Assembly (NCBI RefSeq): GCF_004362015.1
Contig: NZ_SNWW01000001.1
Span: 483,288-547,287 of the forward strand
DNA length: 64,000 nt
Direction: 5' to 3'
From: Flavobacterium chryseum
Lineage (GTDB): Bacteria > Bacteroidota > Bacteroidia > Flavobacteriales > Flavobacteriaceae
The translations under genes were made by a program, and so were the position numbers. Shown here one piece after another: positions 7,909 to 16,828 of the stretch (position 1 is its first letter; every line of letters begins with the position of its first letter). The notes under the pieces were generated by a model. It was given only the letters and a program-made list of their open reading frames with translations. It did no database searches and was not told the origin of the DNA.

Positions 7909-10689
7909 ATGAAAAAAAAATTACCAAAAATTATTGCGACCGCCGCAATATTTACATTCTCGTTTACTTCATTTGCACAGGTTGCGACAGATAAACAGGT
8001 AAGCCAAAAAAGCGTATCAGAAAACGGACAACCAAGTTTAATTACATTTAATGAAAAATCAACCTATAAAGGTTCTGATTCACAAAAAGTTTTTAAAGAA
8101 CAACTTGGTTTAAAAGACACTCAGACTTTTGCAAAAGTCAGAACAGAATCGGATAAACAAGGTTACACGCATGAAAGATTTCAATTGTACGAACAGGGAA
8201 TCAAAGTAGAATTTGCGAACTACACATTACACTCAAAAGATGGAAAATTAGTTTCGATGAATGGTGAATATTACGACATCGAAAATGTAAAAACTACTCC
8301 ATCACTTTCTGCACAAGAAGCTTTTAATAAAGCACTTAGTCATATTCATGCCAACGAATATCTTTGGGAAAAACCACAAGACGCTATCGAAATGGGATAT
8401 GAAAAACCAAAAGGAGAACTTGTTTTATTACCTGATATGGAGGAACAAGGTGAAAAAAGAACAACAGATAAAGTACACTTAGCGTATAAATTTGATATTT
8501 ATGCTACAAAACCTTTAAGCCGCGGTGATCTTTATATTGATGCCCAAACCGGAAAAGCATTGTTTTATAATGCAACCATAAAGCATTTAAATGATAATGT
8601 TCATGCCAAGAAATCTTCTTCTTTGACGAATAATAAAGAAACATCGGCTTCAAAAATGGCAATTGTTGCAGCAAATGCGGCAACTCGCTATAGCGGAACG
8701 CAAACGATACAAACCACTTTAAGCGGATCATCTTATATTTTATCAGATACATCTCGCGGTTTAGGAATTCAAACGTATAATTCTGCAAGAACAGCTACAT
8801 ATCCAACAACAAATTTTACGGATGCAGATAATAACTGGACAGCAGCAGAATTTAATAACACCAACAAAGACAATGGCGCACTTGATGCACATTGGGGTGC
8901 TGAAATGACTTACGATTATTGGTCAGCCGTACATGGTAGAAATAGTTTTGATAATGCAGGTGCAAAAATCAAAAGTTATGTGCATTATAACTTAGTTGCT
9001 GCCGGATATCCAAACAACAACAACGCCTTCTGGAACGGAAGCGTAATGACATACGGTGATGGAACAGGAACCGGAGGATTTGATGTTTTAACAGCAATGG
9101 ATGTTGCCGGACATGAAATTGGCCACGCAGTTTGTACTTATACGGCAAACTTAGCGTATCAAAAAGAATCGGGTGCGATGAATGAAGGTTTCTCTGATAT
9201 TTGGGGAGCTTGTATCGAATATCGTGCTGCGCCAACAAAATCAACATGGTTGGTTGGTGAAGATATTGAAAGAAGAAGCGGACATGCTGCTTTGCGCTCT
9301 ATGAGTGATCCAAATTCTGAAGGACAGCCGGATACTTACGGCGGAACATATTGGGTAAACGTAAACTGTACACCAACAAATAATAATGACCAATGTGGAG
9401 TGCATACTAATTCTGGTGTATTGAATCACTGGTTTTATATCTTAACTGTTGGTAAAACAGGAACAAATGATATCGGAAACGCTTATAACGTAACTGGTAT
9501 AGGAATTGACAAAGCGGCAAAAATTGCTTTCCGTTTAGAAGATTTCTACTTATCATCAAATTCAACCTATGCAAATGCAAGAACATCAGGAATTCAATCA
9601 GCGATCGATTTATATGGCGCAGGTTCTGCTGAAGTTATCGCAACAACAAATGCATTTTATGCTGTAGGTATTGGTGCTGCATATTCAGGTTCTACAGATA
9701 CAGTGGCTCCATCAGCTCCAACAAACTTAGCTGCAGCCGGAACAACCGGAACAACAACCAATTTAACATGGACAGCTTCTACAGATAATGTTGCAGTAAC
9801 AGGTTATGATATTTATCAGGGAACAACGTTGAAAGGATCATCTGCAACAACTTCTTACACAGTAACAGGATTAACTCCCTTAACGGCTTATACTTTTAGT
9901 GTAAAAGCTAAAGATGCCGCAGGAAATGTTTCTGCTTCGAGCAGTACAGTAAATGTTACAACAACTGCAACTAGTGTAACGTATTGTACATCTCAGGGAA
10001 ATAGTGCTGCTGACGAAAGAATTGGAAAAGTAGTATTTGGTACAATCAGTAATACTTCGACCGGAGCAACAGGTTACGAAAACTACACCGCTGTCTCTAC
10101 AAATGCATCAAGAGGAACTGCTTACACCATTACAATTACGCCTTCCTGGACATCTACAATTTATAACGAAGGTTATGCAGTGTTTATCGATTACAATCAG
10201 GATGGTGATTTTTCAGATTCTGGTGAAACAGTTTGGACAAAAGCGGCTTCCAAAACAACTCCGGTTACAGGAACAATCACAATTCCTGCAACAGCAACTC
10301 TTGGAACAAAAAGAATGAGAGTTTCATTAAAATACAATGGAATTCCAACATCTTGTGAGGCTTTCTCTTACGGGCAAGTTGAAGATTATACTGTAAACAT
10401 AACAGCATCTGGAGCAATTGTAACAGAGGAAATCGCTGCGGGATTAACAGAAACTACCGAAACTTCTCGTTTTGCATTATATCCAAATCCAGTTGAAAGT
10501 GAATTAAATGTATCGCTTGCAGAAAGTAATGGATACACTTATAAAATTATAAATACATTAGGTCAGCAATTAAGTTCAGGAAAACTTTCTGAAAATGCGA
10601 TCGATGTAAGCAAATTGAATACAGGAATTTACATCATCGAATTAATAAACGGTGACAAAAAAATCGTTAAGAAATTTGCGAAAAAATAA
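7909..10689 (+). CDS. Secreted M4 (thermolysin-like) metalloprotease with FN3, GEVED and T9SS sorting domain
   Basis: A 926-residue exported zinc protease. Order: signal peptide (1-24, ending SFAQ); FTP/PepSY-type propeptide (to about 240); M4 catalytic domain with zinc motif H402-E403-I-G-H406 and third ligand Glu426 in GAMNE; fibronectin type III module (about 600-686); GEVED domain (about 690-832, with DYNQDGDFSDSGE); and a T9SS type A C-terminal domain (about 854-926) starting LYPNPVESELNVSL and ending KKFAKK. The tail predicts export through the type IX system, with cleavage or surface attachment. Likely digests external protein for nutrition. It stands alone between its own terminator and scoAB. 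Confidence 0.95.
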   Translation: MKKKLPKIIATAAIFTFSFTSFAQVATDKQVSQKSVSENGQPSLITFNEKSTYKGSDSQKVFKEQLGLKDTQTFAKVRTESDKQGYTHERFQLYEQGIKVEFANYTLHSKDGKLVSMNGEYYDIENVKTTPSLSAQEAFNKALSHIHANEYLWEKPQDAIEMGYEKPKGELVLLPDMEEQGEKRTTDKVHLAYKFDIYATKPLSRGDLYIDAQTGKALFYNATIKHLNDNVHAKKSSSLTNNKETSASKMAIVAANAATRYSGTQTIQTTLSGSSYILSDTSRGLGIQTYNSARTATYPTTNFTDADNNWTAAEFNNTNKDNGALDAHWGAEMTYDYWSAVHGRNSFDNAGAKIKSYVHYNLVAAGYPNNNNAFWNGSVMTYGDGTGTGGFDVLTAMDVAGHEIGHAVCTYTANLAYQKESGAMNEGFSDIWGACIEYRAAPTKSTWLVGEDIERRSGHAALRSMSDPNSEGQPDTYGGTYWVNVNCTPTNNNDQCGVHTNSGVLNHWFYILTVGKTGTNDIGNAYNVTGIGIDKAAKIAFRLEDFYLSSNSTYANARTSGIQSAIDLYGAGSAEVIATTNAFYAVGIGAAYSGSTDTVAPSAPTNLAAAGTTGTTTNLTWTASTDNVAVTGYDIYQGTTLKGSSATTSYTVTGLTPLTAYTFSVKAKDAAGNVSASSSTVNVTTTATSVTYCTSQGNSAADERIGKVVFGTISNTSTGATGYENYTAVSTNASRGTAYTITITPSWTSTIYNEGYAVFIDYNQDGDFSDSGETVWTKAASKTTPVTGTITIPATATLGTKRMRVSLKYNGIPTSCEAFSYGQVEDYTVNITASGAIVTEEIAAGLTETTETSRFALYPNPVESELNVSLAESNGYTYKIINTLGQQLSSGKLSENAIDVSKLNTGIYIIELINGDKKIVKKFAKK

Positions 10690-10713
10690 AATCTCGAATT
10701 AGTATAAGTGAAG

Positions 10714-10740
10714 AGCCTCGCAATCTGCGGGGCTTTTTTA
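10714..10740 (+). terminator. Terminator after the M4 protease
   Basis: GC-rich nine-base stem (AGCCTCGCA / TGCGGGGCT, one G-U pair) with a three-base loop, followed by TTTTTT. Confidence 0.8.
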
Positions 10741-10800
10741 TGAACGCTGTACAAAGTATAATCTTGTAAGCGCTCAAAGTTTTTAAGGCCTTAAATGATA

Positions 10801-10840
10801 AAAATCTGCTCAATCTGCAGCATCTGCGTGAAACAAAAAA
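10801..10840. repeat. Intergenic repeat unit of the AATCTGC(GT)GAAAC family
   Basis: Contains CTGCTCAATCTGC and CATCTGCGTGAAAC, nearly the same words as at 22358-22439 and about 35255-35285. A dispersed non-coding repeat family, single-armed here. Confidence 0.5.
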
Positions 10841-10907
10841 CTTCTAACTCTTATCCTTTGCTGAAAACTTCGTTCAACACATGAATTTTCCAGATAATCT
10901 TAAAAAC

Positions 10908-10942
10908 AAAAAAGCATTCACCGAGAGATGAATGCTTTTTTT
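10908..10942. terminator. Bidirectional hairpin terminator
   Basis: Arms AAAAAGCATTCA and TGAATGCTTTTTT flank an eight-base loop, with A and T runs on both sides. It sits 25 bases beyond the stop of the minus-strand barrel gene and can also stop plus-strand transcripts. Confidence 0.75.
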
Positions 10943-10966
10943 ATGTTACTAGTATAAAACTTCTTT

Positions 10967-11494
10967 TTACAAATTGAAAGAAGCTCCTAAACTAAAAGTA
11001 GCCTGATTGTTTAGATGATCGAATACGTCATTATCGCTACCGTATTTTGCGATTGGGAATCCAACTTCTGTGAAAACACCAAATCCGTCAGTAAAGAAAT
11101 AACGACCACCTACGTGACCACCAAAATTGTGTAATCCTAAACTTAAACCTGGATAAACATCTAATTGTTTAATACCAATAACGCTGCTTAAATTAGCATT
11201 AATTCTGGCTTTAGCATCAAAACGATCTTGAAATTCCGGTTTTAAATCATTATATGGTGTTGGATTGTTACCATAAATACCATTATAATTATCTACTCCT
11301 AAAAGGTAAGTTGTAACAAAACCGAAAGAGAAATTTTCTCCTAAGCCAAAGTCAACAGAACCTTGAATTCCTGAACCACCATTTTGAAGATTAGCACCTA
11401 CATTAACTTTTATATCTCCTTTTCCTGTAAAAGCTTCTTGAGCCTGAGTTAATCCGAATGATACTAAAAACAAAAATGTAATAACTTTTTTCAT
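10967..11494 (-). CDS. Small outer-membrane beta-barrel protein (unknown function)
   Basis: A 175-residue protein with a clear signal peptide (MKKVITFLFLVSFGLTQAQ) and alternating hydrophobic strands ending in Phe-Asn-Leu, as expected of an outer-membrane barrel (GDIKVNVGANL, SFGFVTTYLLG, GFGVFTEVGFPIA, ATFSLGASFNL). It resembles the DUF6646-type proteins of Flavobacteriaceae. No enzyme motif. It has its own promoter box and terminator, so it is a single-gene transcription unit. Confidence 0.75.
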   Translation of the reverse strand: MKKVITFLFLVSFGLTQAQEAFTGKGDIKVNVGANLQNGGSGIQGSVDFGLGENFSFGFVTTYLLGVDNYNGIYGNNPTPYNDLKPEFQDRFDAKARINANLSSVIGIKQLDVYPGLSLGLHNFGGHVGGRYFFTDGFGVFTEVGFPIAKYGSDNDVFDHLNNQATFSLGASFNL

Positions 11495-11522
11495 AAAACT
11501 TAAATATTAATTATTTGGATTG

Positions 11523-11530
11523 CAAATGTA
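11523..11530 (-). promoter_or_regulatory. -7 box (TACATTTG) for the barrel gene
   Basis: Perfect TAnnTTTG on the minus strand, 28 bases upstream of the ATG at 11494, in the short gap after the phosphatase gene. Confidence 0.6.
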
Positions 11531-11542
11531 GTTTTTTACACT

Positions 11543-12277
11543 TTAATTCCTACCTTTTTCATTAAAATACAATTCATTTAACGGATCACTTTGCCAGAAT
11601 TCTTTTGTATCTATGTTCATAATCGTTAAAGGGCCTTTAAAAGCAGCTCCCGTATCAACATTCCAGACACAAGCTTTGTTTATCGGAACTGTTTGACCAA
11701 TTCTCGTTACAGGCGTGTGGCCAATATAAATTTCTTTGTATAAAGTAAAACGTTTTGGATAGTACAAATCATCAACTTTCAGATCAGGATTTAATGCAAG
11801 TGCAGATTCCCAAAGTGTTCTGTCCCAGTAAAATAATTTAGGAAAATACTCCCAAACAACACCATTCACATTAGTGAAACCAGCATGAACAAATAGTCGG
11901 TTTTGATCGTCAAGATAATAATCCTGCAAATTTTCTAAAAAGGCAATATGGGTTTTCTTTTTTTCGTCAGAAAGTTTAGAGTAGCCTTCAACAGTAGCTT
12001 GTCCGCCATGTTTGTACCACATTTCTTCATCAAAATCTTCGTGTCTGTTTTCAAGCCAGTCTAATGCCAGCTGATCGTGATTACCTCTAATGCAAATGCA
12101 GTTTTGTTTGCTTTTAAGATCAATTAAATAATCGATTACTTGTGCCGAATGACTCCAGCCATCAACATAATCGCCCAAAAATATAAGAGTATCTTGTTCT
12201 GTAACATTGGCTTTTTTCATCACTTGTTCAAGTGCGAGTAATCCTCCGTGTATGTCGCCTATAACAAATGTTCGCAT
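11543..12277 (-). CDS. Serine/threonine-type metallophosphoesterase
   Basis: A 244-residue calcineurin-like phosphoesterase of the PPP/ApaH branch. All metal-binding motifs are present: GDIHG (7-11), GDYVDG (35-40) and GNHD (65-68), with later histidines in LFVHAGF and YIGHTPV. Homologues dephosphorylate Ser/Thr residues or dinucleoside polyphosphates; the substrate here is unknown. No signal peptide, so cytoplasmic. It reads toward the barrel gene, which has its own promoter. Confidence 0.88.
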   Translation of the reverse strand: MRTFVIGDIHGGLLALEQVMKKANVTEQDTLIFLGDYVDGWSHSAQVIDYLIDLKSKQNCICIRGNHDQLALDWLENRHEDFDEEMWYKHGGQATVEGYSKLSDEKKKTHIAFLENLQDYYLDDQNRLFVHAGFTNVNGVVWEYFPKLFYWDRTLWESALALNPDLKVDDLYYPKRFTLYKEIYIGHTPVTRIGQTVPINKACVWNVDTGAAFKGPLTIMNIDTKEFWQSDPLNELYFNEKGRN

Positions 12278-12300
12278 TTTATTCTATTTCGGATAGTATG

Positions 12301-12308
12301 CAAAAATA
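12301..12308 (-). promoter_or_regulatory. -7 box (TATTTTTG) for the phosphatase gene
   Basis: A perfect TAnnTTTG match on the minus strand, 23 bases upstream of the ATG at 12277. Confidence 0.55.
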
Positions 12309-12357
12309 AAGAAAATCATTTGTATGAAACAATTAAGTTGATAATCTTTAGAAGTTA

Positions 12358-12455
12358 GCCACTAATTCCACAAATTTACACTAAATTATTCTCTCTAAAT
12401 ACTTGAAGAATAAATTATGCTTTTTTAATTTGTGAAAATTTGTGCAATTCGTGGC
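12358..12455. repeat. Palindromic intergenic repeat, GCCACGAATT family
   Basis: Two arms of about 30 bases (12358-12388 and 12426-12455) are near-perfect inverted copies around a 37-base centre. The same words (GCCACGAATT, CACGAATT, TTCAC) recur at 20643-20821 and 35188-35344. Non-coding and between divergent genes. Confidence 0.7.
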
Positions 12456-12534
12456 AAAAATAGTCACTATAATTCTCTTCACTAATTTCGACTTTTTTAT
12501 GATTATTTTCAGGCCATATTCATGCTTTCCTCTT

Positions 12535-12542
12535 TAAATTTG
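12535..12542 (+). promoter_or_regulatory. -7 box (TAAATTTG) very close to the dinB start
   Basis: A perfect TAnnTTTG ends four bases before the dinB ATG. If it is used, transcription would start at or next to the start codon, giving a leaderless mRNA. Confidence 0.4.
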
Positions 12543-12546
12543 TAAC

Positions 12547-13629
12547 ATGTCTGAAACGCCTACATATCGAAAAATTATCCATATTGATATGGATGCTTTT
12601 TATGCCTCGGTAGAGCAGATGGATAATCCGGAGCTGCGTGGGAAACCCGTTGCTGTTGGAGGTTCAGAAAATAGAGGAGTAGTTTCGGCAGCAAGTTACG
12701 AAGCCCGAAAATTTGGTGTTCGAAGTGCAATAAGTGGCGTTTTGGCAAAAAAGTATTGTCCTGAAATTATATTCGTTCGCCCGCGTTTTGACCGGTATAA
12801 AGAAATATCCAGTAAAATTCACAGTATTTTTTATGAATATACAGATTTGGTGGAGCCGCTTTCGCTGGATGAAGCTTACCTTGATGTTACGCAAAATAAA
12901 AAAGGAAATCCAAGTGCGAGTTTATTGGCTCAGGAAATCAGGTTAAGAATTTTAAATGAAGTTGGCCTTACCGCTTCAGCTGGAATCTCAGTCAATAAAT
13001 TTGTTGCCAAAATTGCCAGCGACATCAATAAACCTAACGGACAAAAAACGGTAAATCCTGATGAGATTTTATCTTTTTTGGAAGAATTACCGATCAGAAA
13101 GTTTTACGGAGTTGGAAAAGTAACAACGGAGAAAATGTATCAATTGGGGATTTTTACAGGAACTGACCTCAAAAGCAAATCATTAGAGTTTCTCGAAAAA
13201 CATTTCGGCAAGTCCGGCGGTTTTTATTATAAAGTCGTTCGGGGTATTCATAACAGCGAAGTAAAATCGCACCGCATAACCAAATCAGTAGCGGCAGAGC
13301 ATACTTTTGATGTGAATTTATCATCGGAGATTTTTATGTTGGAGCAACTCGAAAGAATTGCAACTTCCTTAGAAAAACGATTAAAAAAGCATAATATTTC
13401 CGGAAAAACGGTTACACTTAAAATTAAATACAGCGACTTCACACAACAAACAAGAAGTAAGACATTGCCTTATTTTATTTCAGATAAAAGCCTGATTCTC
13501 GAAACCGTTGAAGAATTATTGTATCAGGAACGCATGAAAGATTCTGTCAGATTGCTCGGAATTTCTTTAAATAATTTGAATACTGAAGAGAAAAAAGCGG
13601 TTGTAGTTCAATTGAAATTTGCCTTTTAA
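12547..13629 (+). CDS. dinB: DNA polymerase IV (Y family, translesion)
   Basis: A 360-residue Y-family polymerase with catalytic residues D14 and D16 (IHIDMDAFYASVEQ) and D108-E109 in SLDEAYLDV, followed by the helix-hairpin-helix thumb (FYGVGKVTTEKMYQLGI) and the little finger. It copies damaged or mispaired DNA in the cytoplasm. Length matches the family, and the C-terminus ends without a clear beta-clamp peptide (QLKFAF may serve). Monocistronic by context. No LexA-type operator was recognised. Confidence 0.95.
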   Translation: MSETPTYRKIIHIDMDAFYASVEQMDNPELRGKPVAVGGSENRGVVSAASYEARKFGVRSAISGVLAKKYCPEIIFVRPRFDRYKEISSKIHSIFYEYTDLVEPLSLDEAYLDVTQNKKGNPSASLLAQEIRLRILNEVGLTASAGISVNKFVAKIASDINKPNGQKTVNPDEILSFLEELPIRKFYGVGKVTTEKMYQLGIFTGTDLKSKSLEFLEKHFGKSGGFYYKVVRGIHNSEVKSHRITKSVAAEHTFDVNLSSEIFMLEQLERIATSLEKRLKKHNISGKTVTLKIKYSDFTQQTRSKTLPYFISDKSLILETVEELLYQERMKDSVRLLGISLNNLNTEEKKAVVVQLKFAF

Positions 13630-13666
13630 TTTAATTCAATACCGTTAAATGAGGATTTCCGTAAGT

Positions 13667-13693
13667 TTGTTTGCGATTTTCGTTCTATCTTTG
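13667..13693 (+). promoter_or_regulatory. Promoter of the PAS gene (TTG, 16 bases, TATCTTTG)
   Basis: TATCTTTG at 13686-13693 is a perfect -7 box with TTG (13667-13669) 16 bases upstream. The ATG follows 29 bases later at 13723. One of the clearest promoters in the window. Confidence 0.65.
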
Positions 13694-13722
13694 AATAAGG
13701 ATATAACATTTAATTAATTACC

Positions 13723-14223
13723 ATGAAAAAGACAAATGCTGATGAGGTAGTAAACCGGAATTCTGTTCCCATTTTATCCTGGGATTTTCACTATGAATAT
13801 ATAAATGAATTGAAAGCTAATTTTGCCGATTTGAAAAAGGTAAATGATATTTCGAATCACTTTTCATGGAATGATGAGGATTTGGAGATTAGAGAGCATC
13901 TTAAAGATGATGTTGTAGTAATTACAGATTTGAATTTAAGAATTGTTTTTGCCTCAAACGGAATCAAAAAAATGACAGGATATAATGAAAGTGAAGTTCT
14001 TGGAAAAACACCAAAAATGTTTCAGGGACCTACAACTTGCGAAACTGTTCTAAACGAAATACGAGAAGCCATAAAATTGCAAGTTCCTTTTGAAAAGACA
14101 ATTCAAAACTATAAAAAAAACGGTAAAACCTATAAATGCAAAATTAAAGGCGTTCCGGTTTTTAACTTAAAAGGACAATTGTCGCATTTTATAGCCTTTG
14201 AAAGAGAAGATAAAAGCGCTTGA
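13723..14223 (+). CDS. Single-domain PAS protein, LOV-like but lacking the photoactive cysteine
   Basis: A 166-residue cytoplasmic protein with one PAS fold (about residues 55-165) and no output domain. The segment G94-K-T-P97-K-M-F-Q-G102 aligns with the GxNCRFLQG signature of blue-light LOV domains, but proline stands where LOV proteins have the flavin-adduct cysteine. It may still bind a ligand or act as a protein-protein module, but standard LOV photochemistry is not expected. No histidine kinase or regulator is adjacent. Short PAS proteins of this kind occur in flavobacteria; function unknown. Confidence 0.75.
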   Translation: MKKTNADEVVNRNSVPILSWDFHYEYINELKANFADLKKVNDISNHFSWNDEDLEIREHLKDDVVVITDLNLRIVFASNGIKKMTGYNESEVLGKTPKMFQGPTTCETVLNEIREAIKLQVPFEKTIQNYKKNGKTYKCKIKGVPVFNLKGQLSHFIAFEREDKSA

Positions 14224-14275
14224 TGTTTGTATGCTACGAAGTCACTAAGAAAAAGTTTCAATAAATAAAAAAAGT

Positions 14276-14302
14276 AAAACCGCCCAATAAGGCGGTTTTT
14301 TT
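14276..14302. terminator. Bidirectional terminator between the PAS and fumarase genes
   Basis: AACCGCC and GGCGGTT arms around a six-base loop, with A4 upstream and T8 downstream. It serves the PAS gene on plus and probably the fumarase gene on minus. Confidence 0.75.
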
Positions 14303-14343
14303 ATTAAAAAATCTTTGTGTCTTAGTGTCTTTGTGGCAAAAAA

Positions 14344-15948
14344 CTATAAATTCTCAAAGAAATCATTTCCTTTATCATCAGTAATAATAAAGGCAGGGAA
14401 ATCTTTAACGGTAATTTTACGAACCGCTTCCATTCCTAATTCTTCAAAGTCAACAACTTCAACTTTCAGGATATTGTCTTGCGCTAAAATTGCCGCCGGA
14501 CCTCCAATAGAACCTAAGTAGAATCCGCCATATTTGTTACAAGCATCAGTAACTTGTTTGGTGCGGTTTCCTTTAGCCAGCATAATCATACTTCCGCCAT
14601 GTTTCTGGAATTCATCCACATAAACATCCATACGTCCTGCCGTTGTTGGTCCAAAACTTCCTGAAGCCATTCCTTCCGGAGTTTTTGCCGGACCAGCGTA
14701 ATAAACCGGATGGTTTTTGAAATATTCCGGCATAGGTTGCCCAGATTCCAGTAACTCCATGATTTTTGCATGCGCGATATCGCGGGCAACAATTACAGTT
14801 CCGTTTAGTTTTAAACGCGTTTTAATCGGATATTGAGTCAGCTTCGCTAAAATATCAGCCATTGGCATATTCAAATCAATTTCAACAGGTGCTTCTAGAT
14901 GCGGAGCGGTTTCCGGTAAAAATTGTTTTGGATTAACTTCTAGTTGTTCAACGTAAATTCCGTCTCTGGTAATTTTTCCTTTGATATTTCTATCAGCAGA
15001 ACAAGAAACTCCCAATCCAACCGGGCAAGAAGCCGCGTGGCGTGGCAAACGAATAACACGAACATCATGCGTGAAATATTTTCCGCCAAACTGAGCGCCA
15101 ATAGCACTTTCCTGACATATCTTCTGAACTTTTTCTTCCCATTCCAAATCACGAAAAGCCTGACCAGACATATTTCCTGAAGTTGGTAAATGATCATAAT
15201 ATCCTGCAGATGCTTTTTTAACCGCACTTAGGTTCGCTTCCGCAGAAGTTCCGCCAATTACCAAAGCCAAGTGATAAGGCGGGCAAGCCGAAGTTCCTAA
15301 ATCTTTTATTTTGGTTCGAATGAAAGCATCCATGGATTTTTCATTCAACAATGATTTCGTTTGTTGGTATAAATAGGTTTTGTTGGCAGATCCACCGCCT
15401 TTTGCCATGAATAAAAATTCATAAGAAGCACCTTTTTTAGAATAAATATCAATTTGCGCCGGAAGATTTGAACCTGAATTTTTTTCCTCGAACATCGAAA
15501 TCGGAACAATTTGCGAATAACGTAAATTACGTTTTTGGTACGTATTGAAAATCCCTCTGCTCAACCATTCAGCATCATCAACACCGGTAAAGATGTTTTC
15601 TCCTTTTTTTGCCATTACAATTGCTGTTCCGGTGTCCTGACAGCTTGGTAATTGACCTTCGGCTGCGACCGAAGCATTTTGAAGTAAATTGTAAGCCACA
15701 AAACGATCATTGTCTGTAGCCTCCGGATCGTCAAGAATCTTTCTTAATTTTTGTAAATGAGATGTTCTCAACATGAACGAAACATCAGTTAAAGCTTCTT
15801 CAGCCAATAACTCTAAACCTTTTGGATCAACAGTTAAAACTTCACGTTCTCCAAATTGTTCCACTTTCACAAAATCAGAAGTAATTTTGCGGTACTGCGT
15901 ATCATCCTTTAAAATAGGATAAGGATCCTGGTATATAAAATCAATCAT
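14344..15948 (-). CDS. fum: Fumarate hydratase, class I (4Fe-4S)
   Basis: A 534-residue class I (FumA/FumB-type) fumarase that converts fumarate and malate in the TCA cycle. The three cluster cysteines are visible: C103 (PSCQDTG), C222 (SACPPYH) and C308 (ASCPVGLG), at spacings matching E. coli FumA. N-terminal alpha and C-terminal beta domains ([11 protein letters not shown]) are both complete. The iron-sulfur type is oxygen-sensitive. A perfect -7 box lies just upstream; monocistronic. Confidence 0.95.
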   Translation of the reverse strand: MIDFIYQDPYPILKDDTQYRKITSDFVKVEQFGEREVLTVDPKGLELLAEEALTDVSFMLRTSHLQKLRKILDDPEATDNDRFVAYNLLQNASVAAEGQLPSCQDTGTAIVMAKKGENIFTGVDDAEWLSRGIFNTYQKRNLRYSQIVPISMFEEKNSGSNLPAQIDIYSKKGASYEFLFMAKGGGSANKTYLYQQTKSLLNEKSMDAFIRTKIKDLGTSACPPYHLALVIGGTSAEANLSAVKKASAGYYDHLPTSGNMSGQAFRDLEWEEKVQKICQESAIGAQFGGKYFTHDVRVIRLPRHAASCPVGLGVSCSADRNIKGKITRDGIYVEQLEVNPKQFLPETAPHLEAPVEIDLNMPMADILAKLTQYPIKTRLKLNGTVIVARDIAHAKIMELLESGQPMPEYFKNHPVYYAGPAKTPEGMASGSFGPTTAGRMDVYVDEFQKHGGSMIMLAKGNRTKQVTDACNKYGGFYLGSIGGPAAILAQDNILKVEVVDFEELGMEAVRKITVKDFPAFIITDDKGNDFFENL

Positions 15949-15962
15949 TTCTTTGTTTTTGG

Positions 15963-15970
15963 CAAAGTTA
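15963..15970 (-). promoter_or_regulatory. -7 box (TAACTTTG) for fumarase
   Basis: A perfect TAnnTTTG on the minus strand ending 14 bases before the ATG at 15948, so the leader would be very short. Confidence 0.6.
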
Positions 15971-16017
15971 AAAATTATTTACCTAAGAAAGAATTTGAAT
16001 TAGAACTGTTTTAAGGC

Positions 16018-16752
16018 TTAATCCAGATCGTGAAACTCATTAAATGAAATCTTTTTCTGAAAGTAAACTTTGTCTTTTGCTGAAAGTAATTGCTTTTTCC
16101 AATGATTTCCGCTTAAGTGAAAAACAGTTGAATCAGAATAAGTCACCGTTCCCATTTCGTCATTGTCATTTTCAGGTTCAAAAGAAACTGTTTTGCAATA
16201 AAAAGATTCGGGATTAGTTTTTGAAGTCGCATCCTCAAATTTGACCCAAGTTCCCCAACCACTGTCTGATATGACATCCCATTGATGAACCAATTGTAAG
16301 TCGTTGTTTTTTAAGTAATAAAGATAATTGCTTGACGTATACCCACACGCCGGATATCCGAAACTAATTTGAATGAAAGGTGAATTTTTAGGCGATTCAA
16401 CGGAAGCTAATCCGTACTTCGCTCCCCATTCTGATCCTTTATCAACTCCTTTAATAATGATTTTCGAATCTCCAATTTTGGTTTTATTCAGATAAAAATC
16501 AAGTCGGTATTTTGCAGTTACAATACTGTCTTTATCTGCCTTTTGATCTAAAAGATGCGCCAAAATGTAATTATCCTTCGATGTTTCTGCGTCATCAGAA
16601 ATTGAAATCGTGTCTGTTTTTAAGAAGTTTTCTTTATTGACAATAGCTTCCGGTTTATTTTCTGAAATTGCTTCTGCTTGAATTTGAGAAACCGGTTTTG
16701 GTTTTTGGCAGCTTATTAAAAGGCATAAAAAGATAAAGGCTTGTATTTTCAT
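16018..16752 (-). CDS. Lipoprotein of unknown function
   Basis: A 244-residue predicted lipoprotein: signal peptide MKIQAFIFLCLLISC with lipidated Cys15, then a charged linker and a beta-rich domain (YRLDFYLNKTKIGDSKIIIKG, FIQISFGYPACGYTSSNYLYYL). Not recognised as a named family. It lies between the fumarase promoter and the SpmAB gene, both on the same strand, but gaps of about 70 bases on each side make an operon uncertain. Acts at the envelope by inference from the lipobox. Confidence 0.75.
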   Translation of the reverse strand: MKIQAFIFLCLLISCQKPKPVSQIQAEAISENKPEAIVNKENFLKTDTISISDDAETSKDNYILAHLLDQKADKDSIVTAKYRLDFYLNKTKIGDSKIIIKGVDKGSEWGAKYGLASVESPKNSPFIQISFGYPACGYTSSNYLYYLKNNDLQLVHQWDVISDSGWGTWVKFEDATSKTNPESFYCKTVSFEPENDNDEMGTVTYSDSTVFHLSGNHWKKQLLSAKDKVYFQKKISFNEFHDLD

Positions 16753-16828
16753 GGTATTTCTATGTTATTTTGATTTATGTGTGATTAAAAACGGAATTTT
16801 AATTTCGTTTAAACATATATGCAATCGT

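Noticed and set aside
10037..10318. A 93-codon plus-strand frame inside the M4 protease gene
   Set aside because: It lies wholly within the GEVED domain coding sequence in another frame and has no family-like sequence; shadow of the real gene.
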